16,467 nt of DNA from the NCBI RefSeq assembly GCF_032190615.1, contig NZ_JAVLAT010000007.1, positions 1 through 16,467 on the forward strand, read 5' to 3'. This DNA comes from Brucella pseudogrignonensis (lineage in GTDB: Bacteria > Pseudomonadota > Alphaproteobacteria > Rhizobiales > Rhizobiaceae). Below the pieces are notes generated by a model. It was not told the DNA's origin. It worked only from the letters and a program-made list of their open reading frames with translations, and ran no database searches. The position numbers were made by a program, and so were the translations under genes. Below, piece by piece: positions 13,308 to 16,467 of this stretch; the first letter of the stretch is position 1, and each line of letters begins with the position of its first letter.

Positions 13308-13988
13308 ATGGTGACACCTATTTGGCCTCGTTCTGTGCTTAAGCCCAAACGAGCATCATTCAATATTGCCTCGCGCACATTGGCGGGGCCGTCGAGTGTG
13401 TCCGGTTTATCTCAGGTTTCCGCGTCTGATGCTGGTATATGGAAGGCAACATTTGCAGATATCATCATCAAACGTGGTTCATCAGCGGTTCTGGCATACC
13501 GTGCGATAGCCATGCTGCTTGAAGGCAAGTTGCATCCAATCCTTCTCCCGCGCTGTGGTGCTTATCAGCCATACGAGCCGGATTGGAGCAGCCTGCTTAA
13601 GGGCGTTCCGCATTCCGATACCAGCCCCTTTAGTGACGCTGGCCTATATCGCTCTCGCGCCATCGATATTCGCTTGATCAGCAACATTCCATTGCGTGGC
13701 ACAACAGCAAATGTCGCCCTTGTTACGGCAGGTCAATTGCAACCGGGGCAGGATTTCTCAGTCGGTGAGCGCATGTATCGTATCCGTACCGTACAGATGA
13801 CGGGCGACAAGTCAGCAGCCATCACTTTCAGGCCTCCTGCGCGTGAAGCTGTTTCTGCGGGTACTGAGATGGAATTCGATAATCCAATTTGCCGAATGCG
13901 TCTCGCAAGCGATGCGGAAATGGACATGGATCTAGACTTAGTCGCTCCATGGTCTTTCCACACCGTCAATTTCATTGAGGACGTGTGA
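13308..13988 (+). CDS. Putative distal tail protein
   Basis: A 226-residue protein directly after the tape measure, opening MVTPIWPRSVLKPKRASFNI. It is beta-rich, with IWKATFADIIIKRG, an ILLPRCGAYQPY segment and later RMYRIRTVQMTGDKSAAITFRPP strands followed by a DMDLDLVAPWSFHTVNF end. I do not recognise a named domain. The position is that of RcGTA g12, the distal tail protein joining the tube to the tip. GAGG lies eight bases before the ATG. Its TGA shares one base with the next ATG. Other open frames in the region are shadows. A tail-tip structural role is well supported by context, but the exact role is not. Confidence 0.7.
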   Translation: MVTPIWPRSVLKPKRASFNIASRTLAGPSSVSGLSQVSASDAGIWKATFADIIIKRGSSAVLAYRAIAMLLEGKLHPILLPRCGAYQPYEPDWSSLLKGVPHSDTSPFSDAGLYRSRAIDIRLISNIPLRGTTANVALVTAGQLQPGQDFSVGERMYRIRTVQMTGDKSAAITFRPPAREAVSAGTEMEFDNPICRMRLASDAEMDMDLDLVAPWSFHTVNFIEDV

Positions 13989-14578
13989 TGGCTTTTTTTA
14001 CGAGCGCAGAACTCATTGAATTTTCTAAGCGCCAAGTGCGACTGGATTTGCTTGTTGAGTTTCGTTTTGCCTCTGAAACCATGCGAGTATGGAACGGCAA
14101 TACCGCACTTGAGACAGGCGGGAACCGATATGAGCCGATGTATGGCTTTGGTTTGGTGGATGGGCTTGGAATGTCTTCAACGACAGCTGCACAGAATGTG
14201 ACATTCCAACTGAGCGGATTGCCGGATACGACGCTGAATTTCCTTGCCGCTGCGCTCAACGCAAATGATGAGGTCGATCAACGCATAGTGGTCGTGTCGA
14301 TCCAGCTATTTGACGAGGAATGGCAACCTTTGGGAACGCCTGCTCCGATCTGGTGGGGCTTCATGCAGCCGCCGCGTATTAGTCGGACCGAAATGCAGGG
14401 ATCTGAAGGCGCTATTCAGTCAATTTCGATGACTGCTGAAAATGCATTCTTCAACCGCTCGCGTCCGGCCTTTGGCCGATACACCGACCGCGATCAGCAA
14501 CGCCGTTCAGGTGGTGATAAGTTCTGCCAGTTTGTCGGTTCACTGCTTTTTAAATCCTTTAAGTATCCCGACTACTGA
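13988..14578 (+). CDS. Putative tail hub/baseplate protein
   Basis: A 196-residue protein opening MAFFTSAELIEFSKRQVRLD. The body reads as successive beta strands: LLVEFRFASETMRVWNG, NRYEPMYGFGLVDGLGM, VTFQLSGLPDTTLNF, VVVSIQLFDEEWQPLG, and IWWGFMQPPRISRTEM leading to SISMTAENAFFNRSRP. It ends with RYTDRDQQRRSGGD, matching the R-R-Y-T-D-x-D-Q-x-R tail I recall in a widespread alphaproteobacterial phage tail family that sits in the place of RcGTA g13. The ATG at 13988 is favoured over GTG at 13985 because it overlaps the preceding TGA and has GAGG about five bases before it. Length is typical. Confidence 0.75.
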   Translation: MAFFTSAELIEFSKRQVRLDLLVEFRFASETMRVWNGNTALETGGNRYEPMYGFGLVDGLGMSSTTAAQNVTFQLSGLPDTTLNFLAAALNANDEVDQRIVVVSIQLFDEEWQPLGTPAPIWWGFMQPPRISRTEMQGSEGAIQSISMTAENAFFNRSRPAFGRYTDRDQQRRSGGDKFCQFVGSLLFKSFKYPDY

Positions 14579-14582
14579 TCTC

Positions 14583-14975
14583 ATGCACATTGATGAATTT
14601 GTTGCTGCCGAAGCGCGAAAGCCCTTCCGCTGGGGCGAGACCGATTGTGTCTCGACTGCTGACAGATGGGTGCGAAACCGTACCGGGTTGTCACCTCTCG
14701 CGTGGATGGGTCGGCAATACAGAGATGAAGCGGAAGCTTCGGCAATCCTGTCTGTGCGGGGTTGCTTTCCCATACTTGTGAACCGCGCCATGCGCTCGCA
14801 AGGGTTTGAAAAGACGGCATCGCCGGTATGCGGTGATGTTGGTCTGATTATCCATAATCAAAAACTGTGTGTGGCTATACATGCCGAAACGATCTGGTTT
14901 TCTCATGATGAAACCGGATTGATCGGTGCACCGCTCGATGCAATCTGGAAAGCTTGGAGAATTCAATGCCAGTAG
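14583..14975 (+). CDS. DUF6950-like / NlpC-P60-position tail protein
   Basis: A 130-residue protein with the DUF6950 pattern: FRWGETDCVSTADRWV with Cys22, G35 and a MGRQYRDEAEASAIL helix, then PVCGDVGLI (81-89) and a closing W-K-A-W-R-I. In gene-transfer agents and many phages this slot holds a small papain-fold cysteine peptidase that cuts cell-wall peptides for DNA entry. Here Cys22 is present, but I cannot identify the paired His with certainty (H91, H100 and H108 are candidates). Activity is therefore uncertain. The ATG at 14583 follows the previous stop by four bases. There is no good ribosome site, so translation is likely coupled. Its end overlaps the next gene by ten bases. A longer frame from 14442 overlaps the preceding gene and is rejected. 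Confidence 0.7.
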   Translation: MHIDEFVAAEARKPFRWGETDCVSTADRWVRNRTGLSPLAWMGRQYRDEAEASAILSVRGCFPILVNRAMRSQGFEKTASPVCGDVGLIIHNQKLCVAIHAETIWFSHDETGLIGAPLDAIWKAWRIQCQ

Positions 14976-16467
14976 CGATTTCTGGATTGATTGCAGCGAT
15001 TGCAGGTACTGGCGTAATCGGTGCTGCTTTGCAGACAGGTCTTGCGGCAATCACTATGTTTGCGGGTACGACATTAGGTGGGTTGGCTCTATCGCTAGGT
15101 TTTTCATATCTTGCCTCCTCCCTCTTTCGGCCATCCCAACCAAAACCTGAAGATGTTCAACAGCAGGTGCGGCAAGCAACGCCCGTTCGTGTTCGTCACT
15201 ATGGTCGGGTCAAAACCTCTGGTGCATGGATATTCGCGGAAGCCAAGCAAGGCATCTTCCATAAAGTGCTGGCGGTCAATCAAGGAGAGATTGACGCTGT
15301 CGAGGAATACTGGATTGATGACCATCAGGTTGTTGTTGATGCGGATGGATGGGTACGAACCGGGCCATGGGGAGATTGGTGGGATTTGCGCATTCAGGTG
15401 CGTTTAGGTCTGCCAACTGAGACAAATTATCAAAGCCTGACTTCGACCTTTACAGAATGGACGTCTGATCATCGTGGCGATGGCATTGCATCGCTTTATG
15501 CCATGCAGGATGCCGTCAATGACGATGATTACCTTTCATACTTCCCCAATGGCGTGAACACTAATTATCGGCTGGTTATTCGCGCCTCCAAGGTGAAAAA
15601 CCCCAGCACAGGTGTCGTTGCATGGGATGACAATGCAGCATCCATCATTCGGGATTTCATGACGCACAGTGACGGCATGCGCTTGCCGGAAAGCCTATTC
15701 ACAACGCCTTTAGCTCAAGCCGGCTGGGTCGCAGCGTATAATCGCGCAGGACAAGCCATTGAACTCGCAGCTGGTGGCACTGAGCCGCGTTATCGCCTCT
15801 GGGGATCATACCAGCTCAATGAGCGTCCTGCTGATGTTCTGGGGCGTATGCTGGCTTGCTGCGATGGTCGTTTGGTTCCAACTCCAGACGGTGGGTTAAC
15901 GCTTGACATAGGCGAATGGGCAGAGCCGACAGTCATCCTCACAGCTGATGCAATTACGGGCTTTTCTGATGTGGGTCGCGGTCGAGATGTTATGACGACT
16001 GCGAACACCATTCGCGCTACGTTTCTGGATCCTACACAAGATTATCAGTCTACGGATGCGGATCCTTGGGCGGATGAGGATGCTGTATCAGAGCGCGGTG
16101 AAGAGGCCAAAGACGTTCAATTCAACATGGCTCCATCGCACAGTCAGGCGCGTCGCTTGATGAAGCTTGAATGGTTTCGTGCAAATCCGAATTGGGTTGG
16201 CACCTTCAATACTAACCTGATGGGATTAGCAGCATTTGGAGAGCGCTTCATTCGCATTCATTATTCCCTTTTTGGGATCGATAGCGTCTTCGAGGTGCTA
16301 GACTTCAAGTTCATTATCGGTGAAGGCGGTATTCTGCAAGGCGCAACCATTCAAGTGCAGTCCATGCCATCAACCGCATATCAGTGGGATAGCTCTCAAG
16401 AGGGCGAGGCACCTGTGTCATCTGAGACAGATGTCGATGATGGTATCCCTGTCCCAGCCGCTCCAGT
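14966..16467 (+). CDS. J-like tail tip protein, truncated at right edge
   Basis: The frame from ATG 14966 is open to the window end, giving 500 codons without a stop. GGAG lies about seven bases before the ATG, which overlaps the previous gene by ten bases. Residues 4-57 form a Gly/Ala-rich hydrophobic stretch, then PVRVRHYGRVKTSGAWIF and an AVNQGEIDAVEEYWIDDHQV strand region that is typical of phage tip proteins of the lambda J/GTA g15 kind. Later come DVLGRMLACCDGRL and LTLDIGEW, a hub-like pattern, and an acidic PVSSETDVDDG tail where the domain change or fibre part may begin. The protein should bind the host surface and gate DNA release. Full length probably exceeds the visible portion. 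Confidence 0.85.
   Translation, partial: MPVAISGLIAAIAGTGVIGAALQTGLAAITMFAGTTLGGLALSLGFSYLASSLFRPSQPKPEDVQQQVRQATPVRVRHYGRVKTSGAWIFAEAKQGIFHKVLAVNQGEIDAVEEYWIDDHQVVVDADGWVRTGPWGDWWDLRIQVRLGLPTETNYQSLTSTFTEWTSDHRGDGIASLYAMQDAVNDDDYLSYFPNGVNTNYRLVIRASKVKNPSTGVVAWDDNAASIIRDFMTHSDGMRLPESLFTTPLAQAGWVAAYNRAGQAIELAAGGTEPRYRLWGSYQLNERPADVLGRMLACCDGRLVPTPDGGLTLDIGEWAEPTVILTADAITGFSDVGRGRDVMTTANTIRATFLDPTQDYQSTDADPWADEDAVSERGEEAKDVQFNMAPSHSQARRLMKLEWFRANPNWVGTFNTNLMGLAAFGERFIRIHYSLFGIDSVFEVLDFKFIIGEGGILQGATIQVQSMPSTAYQWDSSQEGEAPVSSETDVDDGIPVPAAP

Overview
The window is the late structural module of a cos-type, HK97-like tailed phage or prophage (siphovirus morphology expected). Protein-level resemblance (a GTA-gp10-like tail chaperone, the zinc-ribbon phage proteins, the HNH protein and the small tail proteins) points to an alphaproteobacterial host, most likely Hyphomicrobiales (Brucella/Ochrobactrum/Rhizobium group). 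This placement is inferred from recalled family similarity and is not proven. No integrase, repressor, att site, tRNA or replication gene is visible, so phage versus prophage cannot be settled here.

Layout. Positions 1-89 hold the tail end of an unidentified rightward gene. Positions 186-1405 hold three small leftward genes: a two-CxxC zinc-ribbon protein with a helical N-terminus, a 72-residue zinc-ribbon protein, and a 74-residue protein of unknown function. They end at a strong hairpin (152-184). From about 1471 everything runs rightward: an HNH endonuclease whose N-terminus is displaced into another frame, a 192-base gap with a striking dyad that is a good cos candidate, then the small and large terminase, portal, U35 prohead protease, HK97-fold major capsid, a 60-residue protein, the gp6-like connector, head closure, a DUF3168 tail terminator, a gp10-like protein, a 66-residue protein, tail tube, tail assembly chaperone with a -1-frame extension, tape measure (872 aa), and four tail-tip genes. 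The last of these, a J-like tail-tip protein, runs off the right edge at 16467.

How it works together. HNH plus terminase cut and package DNA through the portal. Capsid and protease make and mature the prohead. The connector, closure and terminator proteins seal the head and join it to a tail tube whose length is set by the tape measure, with the chaperone coating the tape measure during assembly. The tip genes after the tape measure follow the order seen in the RcGTA gene-transfer agent (g12-g15): distal tail protein, hub protein, small cysteine-containing protein, large tip protein. Most genes overlap by 1-10 bases or are separated by a few bases, as in one long operon. Hairpins after the capsid gene and before the tube gene probably adjust dosage.

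The least ordinary items are the chaperone extension with no canonical slippery heptamer, the frame-split HNH gene, the cos-like dyad, and the leftward zinc-ribbon cassette. The rest is a conventional phage morphogenesis cluster; I do not see a clear new system.
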